A stretch of DNA of 62,964 nt from Mogibacterium sp. (lineage in GTDB: Bacteria; Bacillota; Clostridia; Peptostreptococcales; Anaerovoracaceae). The notes beneath the pieces were generated by a model. That model did no database searches. It was not told where the DNA came from and saw only the letters and a program-made list of their open reading frames with translations. The stretch is from assembly GCA_017403955.1 (NCBI GenBank), contig JAFRDH010000015.1, forward strand, positions 1-62,964, in the 5' to 3' direction. A program made the position numbers and the translations under genes. Of this stretch, positions 15,113 through 22,022 are shown piece by piece; the stretch's first letter is position 1; each line of letters begins with the position of its first letter.

Positions 15113-17341
15113 ATGAAAATTATAGAAGCTATCAGACGCAAACTGCATTTCTGCAGGCGCGATACAAGATCTGAGGAAGAGGCTGCCGCGATCGCTTCAG
15201 AATCAGTCAACAAAGCCGCAGCAAGACAGCGTGAGAGGATCAGGAACAGAAAAGGACCTAAGAGAAATAATACTCTCAGGATGTTCAGCGTTGCTCTTGC
15301 CGCTATGCTCACGGTTTCACTTGTGATCCCGGGGACTTTGACCGTTTCCGCGACAAACCCGGATTTTAACGACTTCCTTGAGAACGAATGGAAGGAAAGC
15401 ATGGAGCTCGATTATCTCACAATGCACCTTGCGGTCAAGGACTATAAGTCTCTTGGCCTGACCAAACCGGAAGTGACGCTTGGAGATATTTCCTACGAAC
15501 AAATCGAGAAAGAAGTCAATGATGCAAAGAATTCACTTGAAAAGCTCCGCGCTTTTGACCTCGAATCACTTGACGACACACAACAGCACGACTATCTGGC
15601 ATACGAGGACTATCTTGAATGCATCATTGGCATGGAACAATATCCGGAAATGATAGAAATGTTCCGCCCGATCAACGGCATGTTCACGCAGATCAAGGAA
15701 GTCTTCGAAGATTTTAAGATGCACAGTGAAGAAGACGTTGAGGATTACATGACGCTCCTTGCGGATTTCCCGAGGTATATCGATCAGATGCTCGACTTAA
15801 CTTCACAGCAGGCTGCAAAAGGTTATCTGATGAGCGATGATTCTGTTGATGAAGCGGTCGAAGAAATAAATGACTTTGTCTCTGCAGGCGAAGGAAATGA
15901 GCTGATCGCTGTATTCAACAACAATATGGATGAGATCGACTGGCTTGCTGATGATGCGAAAGAAGAGTACAAGACCAGGAATCATGATATCGTGATCAAC
16001 AGTATCATCCCGGCTTATGAAAAAGCGGGCAAAGCACTTACGGGTCTTAAAGGGAGCAGAAAGTGGGGCAGCCCTGTCTGTGAATATCCTGAAGGAAAGG
16101 ATTATTACACCTGGCTTGCCAAATATAACTGCGGCACTGACGAGACTCTGGACGAGAAATTCGATTTCCTTACAGCATCCATCAAGGAGACTTTGGCATA
16201 TTACAGGAACGTTCTTCGCGCGAATCCGTCGCTTGAAGAACCCGCAACTATAGAAGGGCTTGAATCGCTTGATGATGTTATCGGGCATCTACAGGATAAT
16301 ATGGGCGGATTCCCTGCAGGACCGAAGGTCAATTATAAGCTTTCATATCTTGACGAGAGTGTAGCGCAGGATGCGATGGCATATTACATCCAGTCGCCTG
16401 TCGATGATGTAACCGAAAATGTGATCCGTGTCAACAAAGACTCTGTCAAAGATATCAACACACTGTATTTCACTCTGGCGCATGAAGGCTATCCGGGGCA
16501 TCTCTATCAGATGACTTGGTATCAGAACTCAGGAGCCGCCAAACTGAGACATGATATCACGACTCTGGGATATCAGGAAGGCTGGGCTAATTATGTTGAA
16601 CGTATCATGCTCCAGAGATCCGGGCTTGACGAAGCAAGTGTAGAAATGATAGCTTGCGAGGAATTCCTCGGATATATGGTCAACGCTGCTTCGGACATTG
16701 CTGCAAATGGTCTTGGCTATACGGTCAAAGACCTCTCTAAGTGGTTTGGTGAGATCGGTCTGGATGGAAGCTATGCTAAGGATTACTATGACTATTCAAT
16801 TGCATACCCTGGGGTACTGCTTCCATACGGATATGGCGAAGCAAAGTTCTGGGATCTGAACGGAAGGGCAAGAGCAGCTCTCGGAGAAGATTTCGACCTT
16901 GAAGAATATCACCTGCAGCTCCTGACAAACGGACCAAGGCAGTTCGAGATAGTCGAGCAGGATCTCAAAGCCTATGTTGAATCTAAAGGAAAGACTCTGC
17001 CTGATGAAGTCAAAATGTTCGAGGATGAGAAGATTACCGCAGGAAAGGAACAGACTCAAACCAAATCCTCGGGATACTGGCTCATCACCGTAGTTTTCGG
17101 TGCGGCAGCACTGGTGATTTTCGGTGCTTTGTTCATCATTTTAGGACGCAGACATAAACGACCTGTCGAACCGGCACGAGCTAAAGATATTTATTTCCCG
17201 GACGAACCGGAATCTTCAGCTGTAGAAGGCGACTCCTTTGAGAGCGAAGTGCTGACAGAAGAATCAAACTACGAATTGAATGACACTGAGCCGGACACGA
17301 CAAAAGAAGCCGGCAGTGATCAATTTGATCAATATGAATAG
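15113..17341 (+). CDS. Membrane-anchored DUF885-family metallopeptidase-like protein
   Basis: 742 residues. An Arg/Lys-rich N-terminal stretch precedes one membrane segment (about 54-78, MFSVALAAMLTVSLVIPGTL). The main domain is DUF885: the zinc-type motif HEGYPGH (about 457-463) and the downstream QEGWANYVE glutamate motif are both intact, which fits an M32-like gluzincin peptidase. A second membrane segment lies near residues 650-675 (WLITVVFGAAALVIFGALFII), followed by an acidic tail of about 60 residues. The peptidase domain would therefore sit outside the membrane between two anchors. The substrate is unknown. It is followed by an EamA permease 21 bp downstream, probably in the same transcript. 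Confidence 0.8.
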   Translation: MKIIEAIRRKLHFCRRDTRSEEEAAAIASESVNKAAARQRERIRNRKGPKRNNTLRMFSVALAAMLTVSLVIPGTLTVSATNPDFNDFLENEWKESMELDYLTMHLAVKDYKSLGLTKPEVTLGDISYEQIEKEVNDAKNSLEKLRAFDLESLDDTQQHDYLAYEDYLECIIGMEQYPEMIEMFRPINGMFTQIKEVFEDFKMHSEEDVEDYMTLLADFPRYIDQMLDLTSQQAAKGYLMSDDSVDEAVEEINDFVSAGEGNELIAVFNNNMDEIDWLADDAKEEYKTRNHDIVINSIIPAYEKAGKALTGLKGSRKWGSPVCEYPEGKDYYTWLAKYNCGTDETLDEKFDFLTASIKETLAYYRNVLRANPSLEEPATIEGLESLDDVIGHLQDNMGGFPAGPKVNYKLSYLDESVAQDAMAYYIQSPVDDVTENVIRVNKDSVKDINTLYFTLAHEGYPGHLYQMTWYQNSGAAKLRHDITTLGYQEGWANYVERIMLQRSGLDEASVEMIACEEFLGYMVNAASDIAANGLGYTVKDLSKWFGEIGLDGSYAKDYYDYSIAYPGVLLPYGYGEAKFWDLNGRARAALGEDFDLEEYHLQLLTNGPRQFEIVEQDLKAYVESKGKTLPDEVKMFEDEKITAGKEQTQTKSSGYWLITVVFGAAALVIFGALFIILGRRHKRPVEPARAKDIYFPDEPESSAVEGDSFESEVLTEESNYELNDTEPDTTKEAGSDQFDQYE

Positions 17342-17362
17342 GGGTAGATCAGTTAATACAAA

Positions 17363-18259
17363 ATGAAAAAAGTTGTTGCTTATATCATTATGTCGGCGAC
17401 CATTTTTGCTACAATGGAGGTCGCACTCAAAATAGCGGGCAGCGGGCTGGATCCGTTTCAGCTGACTGCAATAAGGTTCTTTATAGGTGGACTCGTTCTT
17501 CTGCCGCCTTCATATCTTGAGCGCAGGAGCAGCGGGTACAAACTTGATGCGAGCGATATCGCGTGGATGGCAACGATCGGTATCGTCGGCATACCGATCA
17601 GCATGATGGCTTATCAGATCGGCGTCATGGGCTGCAATGCTTCAACCGCAGCACCGATCTTCTGCATCAATCCTATGTTTGCCATGGTCATAGCTCATCT
17701 CTTCACTACAGAAAAGATGGACAAGAGGAAATGGATCGCTTTCGGACTCGGCATCATCGCCATGTTTTTCATGATAAGACCGTGGGATGTGCAGGAGGGC
17801 AACACCGTCAGAGGAATCGTAATAATGATTTTCTCCGCGGCAACTTTTGCGGCGTATTCCGTTATGGGCAAACGATCCATCGGACGCATCGGAGCCTTCA
17901 CGCAGACCTGCATCAGTTTCATAACCGGTTCGCTGATCCTTCTTGCCATAACAGTAGCCACAGGCCATCCGGTATTTGCCGGCATCAAAGAGAACATCGG
18001 CCTTGTTGCTTATGTAGGATTTGTTGTGACCGGAATGGGATATATACTCTACTTCCTCGCGATCAGAGAGTCAGACGCATCGACAGGTTCGATAACATTT
18101 TTCATCAAGCCTGCGATCGCGCCGGTTTTCGCAATACTCCTCCTGCATGAGTCTGTCTACTGGAACACGGTAGTCGGTATTGTCCTCCTGATAGTCGCGT
18201 CAGTCATAACCATCACAGACGCAGCCATCCAGAGGAACCATGACCAGGCAGCAGACTGA
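17363..18259 (+). CDS. EamA-family permease
   Basis: 298 residues with about ten membrane segments. Opening motif YIIMSATIFATMEVALKIAG and FQLTAIRFFIGGLVLLPPS match the first EamA repeat; the second repeat contains FAAYSVMGKRSIGRIG and STGSITFFIKPAIAPVFAILLLHESV, with the Pro- and Glu-containing pattern of DMT transporters. It is paralogous to, but clearly different from, the permease at 10562. The substrate is unknown. No good ribosome binding site is visible, but translation could be helped by the preceding DUF885 gene. Confidence 0.85.
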   Translation: MKKVVAYIIMSATIFATMEVALKIAGSGLDPFQLTAIRFFIGGLVLLPPSYLERRSSGYKLDASDIAWMATIGIVGIPISMMAYQIGVMGCNASTAAPIFCINPMFAMVIAHLFTTEKMDKRKWIAFGLGIIAMFFMIRPWDVQEGNTVRGIVIMIFSAATFAAYSVMGKRSIGRIGAFTQTCISFITGSLILLAITVATGHPVFAGIKENIGLVAYVGFVVTGMGYILYFLAIRESDASTGSITFFIKPAIAPVFAILLLHESVYWNTVVGIVLLIVASVITITDAAIQRNHDQAAD

Positions 18260-18289
18260 TGAAGGCGTATGTCTTTCATGCCCGGACCA

Positions 18290-18372
18290 GCGGTGCGGAT
18301 ACGGCCAAAGTCTCACAACGTTACACTCGAGAGCTAGCCTGGCAGGATTGGCGGTGCGGATACGGACAAAGT
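18290..18372. repeat. 22-bp near-perfect direct repeat, two copies
   Basis: 18290-18311 and 18351-18372 agree at 21 of 22 positions (core GCGGTGCGGATACGG, then CCAAAGT or ACAAAGT), spaced 61 bp apart. The second copy runs into the left arm of the inverted repeat that starts at 18367. They may be relics of a duplication or of element insertion. Confidence 0.6.
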
Positions 18373-18640
18373 TCAACTTTACTGAAAAACAGACTGTTTG
18401 GCATGCATTTTCAGTAATGGTTTCCGGATGATGGGGTGTGAAAAAGCAAGAGACGTCTCAATTTTATGATAATAGGGGGATTAATCCCCCTTTTTCGTGG
18501 CTATTTCTCGATCCGAAATGCCTTTTTAGATGATTTTGCGTATTATCTATTGATTTGCGCAGCAATACTCGGTAGTAGTGGAGTTTCTTTTACTGAAAAT
18601 AGGGGTGCAAAGGGCGATTTTTCAGTAAAAATGAACTTTG
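18367..18640. repeat. 274-bp MITE-like unit with 22-bp terminal inverted repeats
   Basis: 18367-18388 and 18619-18640 are inverted copies matching at 20 of 22 positions (CAAAGTTCA, two variable bases, TTTACTGAAAA). Each arm also forms its own hairpin inward: TTACTGAAAA/TTTTCAGTAA (18379-18388, 18408-18417) and the 12-bp TTTTACTGAAAA/TTTTCAGTAAAA (18588-18599, 18619-18630). The inside holds a terminator-like palindrome and no ORF. This mirrored hairpin layout suggests a small non-autonomous mobile or repeat element. The gap 18260-18825 contains nothing else I can name. Confidence 0.5.
18475..18495 (+). terminator. Terminator-like palindrome
   Basis: GGGGGATTAATCCCCC is a perfect 16-bp palindrome followed by TTTTT. 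It could end the EamA transcript about 215 bp after its stop, or belong to the repeat unit that surrounds it. Confidence 0.7.
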
Positions 18641-18825
18641 GCATATCTCAACCCAGCATATCTCGACTGATATAAAAAATAACGCATGCTTATCTGTTAA
18701 GAAAATTTATAGATATCATCACAACTATTAATTTTTCATCAAAGGATAAGTGCGCTATATTGTTATCAGAAAGCAAGACCACCAAGGTCAAGGAGATAAA
18801 AGAGCATCATAAGGAGGACATAAAG

Positions 18826-18918
18826 ATGGATATTCTCGTAACAATGATTTACACAGCAGTAATGACATTCATAGCTACCAAGGTCATTGAACACACACCA
18901 AATTCACAGAAGAAATAA
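18826..18918 (+). CDS. Small hydrophobic peptide (30 aa), possible type I toxin-like membrane peptide
   Basis: ATG at 18826 preceded by a perfect AGGAGG (18812-18817). The peptide begins MDILVTMIYTAVMTFIATKV, one membrane-spanning stretch, and ends with a short polar, basic tail (HTPNSQKK). A terminator follows 40 bp later (18959-18988), so this is a complete monocistronic unit. The layout (about 30 residues, membrane helix, charged tail) recalls Fst/Ldr-like type I toxins, and such genes usually have an antisense RNA; I could not identify one. It could equally be a membrane regulator peptide. The ORF is well supported, the function is not. Confidence 0.6.
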   Translation: MDILVTMIYTAVMTFIATKVIEHTPNSQKK

Positions 18919-18958
18919 TACTGACCTTACAAATATACCTGATTTGCTAAATGAAGAA

Positions 18959-18988
18959 CGGTGGAGCTTAATTGCATCCACCGCTTTT
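18959..18988 (+). terminator. Terminator of the small peptide gene, overlapping the GNAT 3' end
   Basis: CGGTGGA (18959-18965) pairs with TCCACCG (18977-18983), followed by CTTTT. The 3' arm and loop lie inside the last codons of the convergent acetyltransferase gene. Confidence 0.75.
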
Positions 18989-19543
18989 CTGTTCCCACAT
19001 TTCTCTTGTAAGTATTTTGTCCTCGGAATCTTCGATCGTGTTGATGCGGGTTTCGTATTTGCTGAAACCGTAGTGCCTGAAACCGCATTTTTCCTGTACC
19101 CTGTCTGATTGGGTGTTCCAGATGAAATGGCCGCAGACGATCAGGTCAAGACCGACTTCTTCGAAGAGATACCGGATCACTTCGAGGATGGCCTCGGGCA
19201 TCAGACCCTTGCCCCAGTGATCTTTTGATAAAACGTATCCGATCTCACGGCATTTCAGCTCGCTGAATTCAGGGAATTTATCTTCGCTATATTCTTCGAT
19301 CCCTACCGAGCCGATCGCTTTGCCGTTATATACGACTGCAAATGTTTTCTTGTCGTTTGCGAACATCTCCAGGATCTCGCGGGATTCCTTGATGGACTCG
19401 TGCGGTTTCCAGCCTGCCATCTCGCCGACACCCTTTACTTTTGCATAGTCATAGAAATCCTCGAGGTCGGAAAGCCTCCATGGCCTGAGGATCAGTCTTT
19501 CGGTCTTCAATACTACTTCAGTTATGTCTATAGGTACATTCAT
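18968..19543 (-). CDS. GNAT-family N-acetyltransferase (RimJ/RimL-like)
   Basis: 191 residues. ETERLILRPW-type opening (KTERLILRPWRLSDLEDFYDYA), central strand GKAIGSVGIEEY, the acetyl-CoA motif REIGYVLSKDHWGKGLMPEA (motif A with W-G-K-G) and the C-terminal NTQSDRVQEKCGFRHYG are all typical of RimJ/RimL-like GNAT proteins that acetylate N-termini or small amines. It starts 2 bp after the methyltransferase stop; its ribosome binding site (GAGGAGG) lies in the end of that gene, so the two are translationally coupled. Last codons overlap a terminator hairpin of the convergent small peptide gene. Confidence 0.88.
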   Translation of the reverse strand: MNVPIDITEVVLKTERLILRPWRLSDLEDFYDYAKVKGVGEMAGWKPHESIKESREILEMFANDKKTFAVVYNGKAIGSVGIEEYSEDKFPEFSELKCREIGYVLSKDHWGKGLMPEAILEVIRYLFEEVGLDLIVCGHFIWNTQSDRVQEKCGFRHYGFSKYETRINTIEDSEDKILTREMWEQKSGGCN

Positions 19544-19545
19544 AG

Positions 19546-20373
19546 TTATACCTCCTCGTTTTGTTCAGATTCTTTCCGGCAGATATACAGAAGATGTCCT
19601 GAGTTGCCGAGCAGTTCGCGGATCTCGCATGTCGCAAGGTGATAGTCCGCATATGCGGCAAAGCTGCTCTCCTCAAGTTCTCGTGATGTAAGGAGTTCTC
19701 CGAATTCAAGTGAACTGTCTGCAGCGACAAGATGCAGCTGCGATACGGGTTTGTGTGCGAAAAGCCCTTCGAACTCAGCAATGTCAAAGCCGGTAAAAAT
19801 CTGGTCTTCCGTGTGCTTAACAATATATCTTCTGTCAGGATCCCGGTCAATGTCAAAATTGTGGAGGAGTCCGCCTCTGAGGTCGCCATACAAATAGTTG
19901 CTCAGAATGATCGCGTATACTGAAAGAAATGCGAACATGATGATCCCACCCGGACGCGTGATCCTGATCGCTTCATCGATGGCTTTGTGCTGATCATCAC
20001 TGCTGTAAAGGTGATACATCGGGCCGAAAACAAGCGTCACATCAAAGGAGTTGTCGCCAAAAGCCGCCAGATCAAGAGCATCGCCTCTGAAAGATTTCAG
20101 ATTATCCAGTCCTTTGCCATGCTCACGAAGTATTTCAAGGTTGTGCTGTACGAGCTCGATTGCCGTGACGTCAAAGCCTTCTTTTGCCAGGGCGACCGAA
20201 TACCTGCCGGTACCCGCACCGATCTCTATGATCTTTGCGTTTTCGCCAGCATATCTGTGGATATAATGCATAGTCGTCAAATACTCGAGCCTTCCGTGCT
20301 GTGATTTGACAAGCCTGCGGTCCTCATCGTAACTCTCATAAACTGATCTGATGATCTCAATTCTCTGACTCAT
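19546..20373 (-). CDS. Class I SAM-dependent methyltransferase
   Basis: 275 residues. Motif I is AKIIEIGAGTGRYSVALAKEGFDVTAIEL (about 45-73), then FRGDALDLAAFGDNSFDVTLVFGPMYHL for motifs II-III, all characteristic of Rossmann-fold methyltransferases. The C-terminal 100 residues are specific and unassigned. The substrate is unknown; a downstream coupled acetyltransferase suggests a small-molecule modification pair, perhaps resistance-related (inference). The gene has GGAGG but no promoter of its own: transcription must read through a terminator at 20400-20432 that follows a 34-codon leader ORF, which points to attenuation control. Confidence 0.88.
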   Translation of the reverse strand: MSQRIEIIRSVYESYDEDRRLVKSQHGRLEYLTTMHYIHRYAGENAKIIEIGAGTGRYSVALAKEGFDVTAIELVQHNLEILREHGKGLDNLKSFRGDALDLAAFGDNSFDVTLVFGPMYHLYSSDDQHKAIDEAIRITRPGGIIMFAFLSVYAIILSNYLYGDLRGGLLHNFDIDRDPDRRYIVKHTEDQIFTGFDIAEFEGLFAHKPVSQLHLVAADSSLEFGELLTSRELEESSFAAYADYHLATCEIRELLGNSGHLLYICRKESEQNEEV

Positions 20374-20399
20374 TTTGTGCTGCCTCCGTTCTTCCTAAG

Positions 20400-20432
20400 A
20401 AAAAAAGCCTGCCTCGTGATTGAGACAAGCTT
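20400..20432 (-). terminator. Terminator/attenuator upstream of the methyltransferase
   Basis: On the minus strand AAGCTTGTCTC pairs with GAGGCAGGCTT (11 bp including G-U pairs) around a 6-nt loop and runs into seven T. It lies only 27 bp before the methyltransferase start. Confidence 0.85.
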
Positions 20433-20468
20433 CGGAATGAATACGTATCAAGTATGGATCCTGTTATG

Positions 20469-20573
20469 CTATCTTATGTCGCCCGTCCCGAATATGAGTA
20501 TGACAAAATGCCCCTGATTATCCGGAGCATTGTTGTTATTATTCATATTGAGGGACATATGTGATCTGTACAT
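20469..20573 (-). CDS. Leader ORF with an Asn-codon run (34 aa)
   Basis: Starts at ATG 20573 on the minus strand, preceded by AAAGGAT, and ends with TAG. Residues 9-15 read NMNNNNN, with six Asn codons in seven, and the tail is hydrophobic (HFVILIFGTGDIR). It sits between a consensus-spaced promoter (20607-20635) and a terminator that precedes the methyltransferase-acetyltransferase pair. This is the standard layout of a transcription attenuator leader peptide. Alternatively it encodes an independent small peptide with its own terminator. No similar peptide is known to me. Confidence 0.55.
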   Translation of the reverse strand: MYRSHMSLNMNNNNNAPDNQGHFVILIFGTGDIR

Positions 20574-20606
20574 AGTGATGATCCTTTTCTGATTATGTTG
20601 AGAACG

Positions 20607-20635
20607 ATATTAGCACAATAAGAGGTATGATGCAA
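20607..20635 (-). promoter_or_regulatory. Promoter for the leader ORF and methyltransferase operon
   Basis: On the minus strand: TTGCAT (20630-20635), 17-bp spacer, TAATAT (20607-20612). The start would fall near 20600, giving a leader of about 225 nt before the methyltransferase. Confidence 0.7.
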
Positions 20636-20748
20636 CGAAAACGCGGTCGGTGATGATGAAAGTTTTGTGGAATCAGCGGTTATGTGCAATAATAGGATCA
20701 GATTAAAAAAATAGGAACTACAGTGGAAACCGGAAGGGGGGAAATAGA

Positions 20749-21384
20749 ATGGGCAAGAAAATTATAGCTGTCAATGCCGGACCGAGGATGGGATGGAACA
20801 CGGAAACTTTGATTTCAGAAGCGTCTAAAGGCGCTGAGGCAGCCGGTGCGGAAGTCAAGAGATACGACTTGTTCCGCCTGGAAAAGTATACCGGCTGTAT
20901 TTCATGTTTCGGATGTAAGAAAGAAAAATTCAAAGGACATTGCATCTGCCGTGACGGTTTGACACCTGTTCTTGACGATATACGCGAAGCAGACGGGCTT
21001 ATTATCGGCTCGCCAAATTATCTGGGAGAACTGACGTCGTCTTTCCGCGCATTGTATGAGCGACTGATTTTCCAGAATCTTACATATAATCTCGAAACAC
21101 CGTGCTGCAACGATCGTCCGATACCTGTTTTGCTGATCATGACGAGCAACGCTCCGGACACTCTTTACACAGGAATGATGCAGAATTATCAGCAGACACT
21201 GAGCCGTTTCGTCGGACCGACGGACCTCCTTATTAGCGGAGATACCCTTCAGCTGAAGGATTACAGTAAAACTGACTGGCCATGGACGCTTTTCGATCCT
21301 GCAGCGAAGCAGAAAAGACATGAGACGGTATTCCCTAAAGAATGCAAAAAGGCATATGAATTGGGAGCCGCATTAGCGAAGTAA
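20749..21384 (+). CDS. Iron-sulfur flavoprotein-like NAD(P)H-dependent oxidoreductase
   Basis: 211 residues. A flavodoxin-like fold is indicated by IIAVNAGPRMGWNTETLI (FMN phosphate loop) and ADGLIIGSPNYLGELTSSFRALYERL. Between them is the compact cysteine motif C50-x2-C53-x2-C56-x8-C65 (TGCISCFGCKKEKFKGHC), plus C67, matching the Isf-type 4Fe-4S cluster site. Such proteins move electrons from ferredoxin or NAD(P)H to small acceptors or oxygen species. It is a single gene behind a clear AAGGGGGG site. The divergent leader-methyltransferase unit starts about 110 bp upstream. Confidence 0.85.
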   Translation: MGKKIIAVNAGPRMGWNTETLISEASKGAEAAGAEVKRYDLFRLEKYTGCISCFGCKKEKFKGHCICRDGLTPVLDDIREADGLIIGSPNYLGELTSSFRALYERLIFQNLTYNLETPCCNDRPIPVLLIMTSNAPDTLYTGMMQNYQQTLSRFVGPTDLLISGDTLQLKDYSKTDWPWTLFDPAAKQKRHETVFPKECKKAYELGAALAK

Positions 21385-21449
21385 ACGGCAGGGCAGAAGA
21401 AGGCGAACAAAGAGGCTGCCACACTTTTTATTGTGCGACAGACCCTTGC

Positions 21450-21469
21450 TATGGTGCGCCCGGCGAGGA
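21450..21469. repeat. 20-bp duplicate of the tRNA-Arg 3' end (att-like)
   Basis: TATGGTGCGCCCGGCGAGGA occurs here and again at 21641-21660, where it is the 3' end of the tRNA-Arg gene (including CCA). The copies are 191 bp apart in the same orientation. A duplicated tRNA 3' end is the normal scar of tyrosine-recombinase integration, so this may be an att site left after element loss. Confidence 0.55.
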
Positions 21470-21473
21470 AATC

Positions 21474-21534
21474 CGGCCGTCAAGGATCTTCGACCTGCTG
21501 CGCAGGCGCTGTCGCGTTCTTGACTGCCGTTTTT
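21474..21534 (+). terminator. Long nested hairpin with T-run, probable terminator of the flavoprotein gene
   Basis: CGGC-x-GTCAAG (21474-21484) pairs with CTTGAC-x-GCCG (21519-21529), an inner arm pairs CCTGC with GCAGG (21494-21506), and TTTTT follows at 21530-21534. Two more perfect hairpins follow: CGGGTGT/ACACCCG (21535-21560) and GAACTCG/CGAGTTC (21566-21582). The cluster lies between the two copies of the tRNA 3' end. Confidence 0.6.
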
Positions 21535-21606
21535 CGGGTGTCGCTTTCAGCTTACACCCGAATACGAACTCGTCGCGAGTTCTCACCCCACCGAATCGCA
21601 TGTATA

Positions 21607-21640
21607 ACAAAACCGGACACCATGGAGATGTCCGGTTTGT
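21607..21640 (-). terminator. Terminator downstream of tRNA-Arg
   Basis: On the minus strand AAACCGGACA pairs with TGTCCGGTTT around TCTCCATGG, followed by TGTTAT. It directly follows the tRNA CCA end. Confidence 0.75.
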
Positions 21641-21642
21641 TA

Positions 21643-21718
21643 TGGTGCGCCCGGCGAGGATCGAACTCGCGGCCTGTTCATTCGGAGTGAACCACTCTAT
21701 CCACTGAGCTACGGGCGC
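21643..21718 (-). tRNA. tRNA-Arg (anticodon CCG)
   Basis: 76 nt with encoded CCA. Acceptor GCGCCCG pairs with CGGGCGC, D-stem GCTC/GAGT, anticodon arm GTTCA-CTCCGAA-TGAAC giving anticodon CCG, T-arm GCGAG-TTCGATC-CTCGC. A TATAAT-like -10 is visible about 35 bp upstream on the minus strand. Confidence 0.96.
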
Positions 21719-21774
21719 GTGTTAAGCGCTTTTGTCAGCGCTTATTATTATATGTGATATGTTTCTATAGTGCG

Positions 21775-21807
21775 GTGTGTCAGAAAGAACCGTCCCCAGT
21801 GACACAC
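21775..21807. repeat. REP-like palindrome
   Basis: GTGTGTCA (21775-21782) and TGACACAC (21800-21807) form a perfect 8-bp stem around a loop containing AACCGTCCCC. Similar GTCCC-containing hairpins are scattered intergenically in many Firmicutes; a loosely related GGGACAGGGACG hairpin follows the tRNA-Thr at 62623. Confidence 0.5.
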
Positions 21808-21832
21808 TCCCGGTACAATAGGATCTAACTGT

Positions 21833-22009
21833 CGGCGGGAGCAGGAGAAAATCACTTGCGTAGAAGCCGCTGGAATTATCCGAGGTGACCGAAGCCGATG
21901 CGCTAAGAACGATCCCGAGCATTTTGTCGAGGGTCGTTCTCGCAGAGGCAAGGACGCCGAGGCTATAATTCCCGGCGACGCAGCACTGATTGGCTCCGGC
22001 TCCCGCCGG
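21833..22009. other. 177-bp nested inverted repeat, possible structured RNA
   Basis: Outer stem CGGCGGGAGC/GCTCCCGCCG (21833-21842, 22000-22009) continues after one mismatch with GGAG/CTCC; a middle stem GCCG-(CT)-GGAATTAT/ATAATTCC-CGGC joins 21866-21879 with 21966-21977; the apical part pairs AGAACGA with TCGTTCT (21906-21912, 21934-21940). Stems of 14, 12 and 7 bp nest in register. No ORF explains this. It lies between gpsA and tRNA-Arg, just after the gpsA stop on the minus strand. It may be a non-coding RNA or a repeat-family unit. Confidence 0.55.
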
Positions 22010-22022
22010 CTTGTTAAATCAC

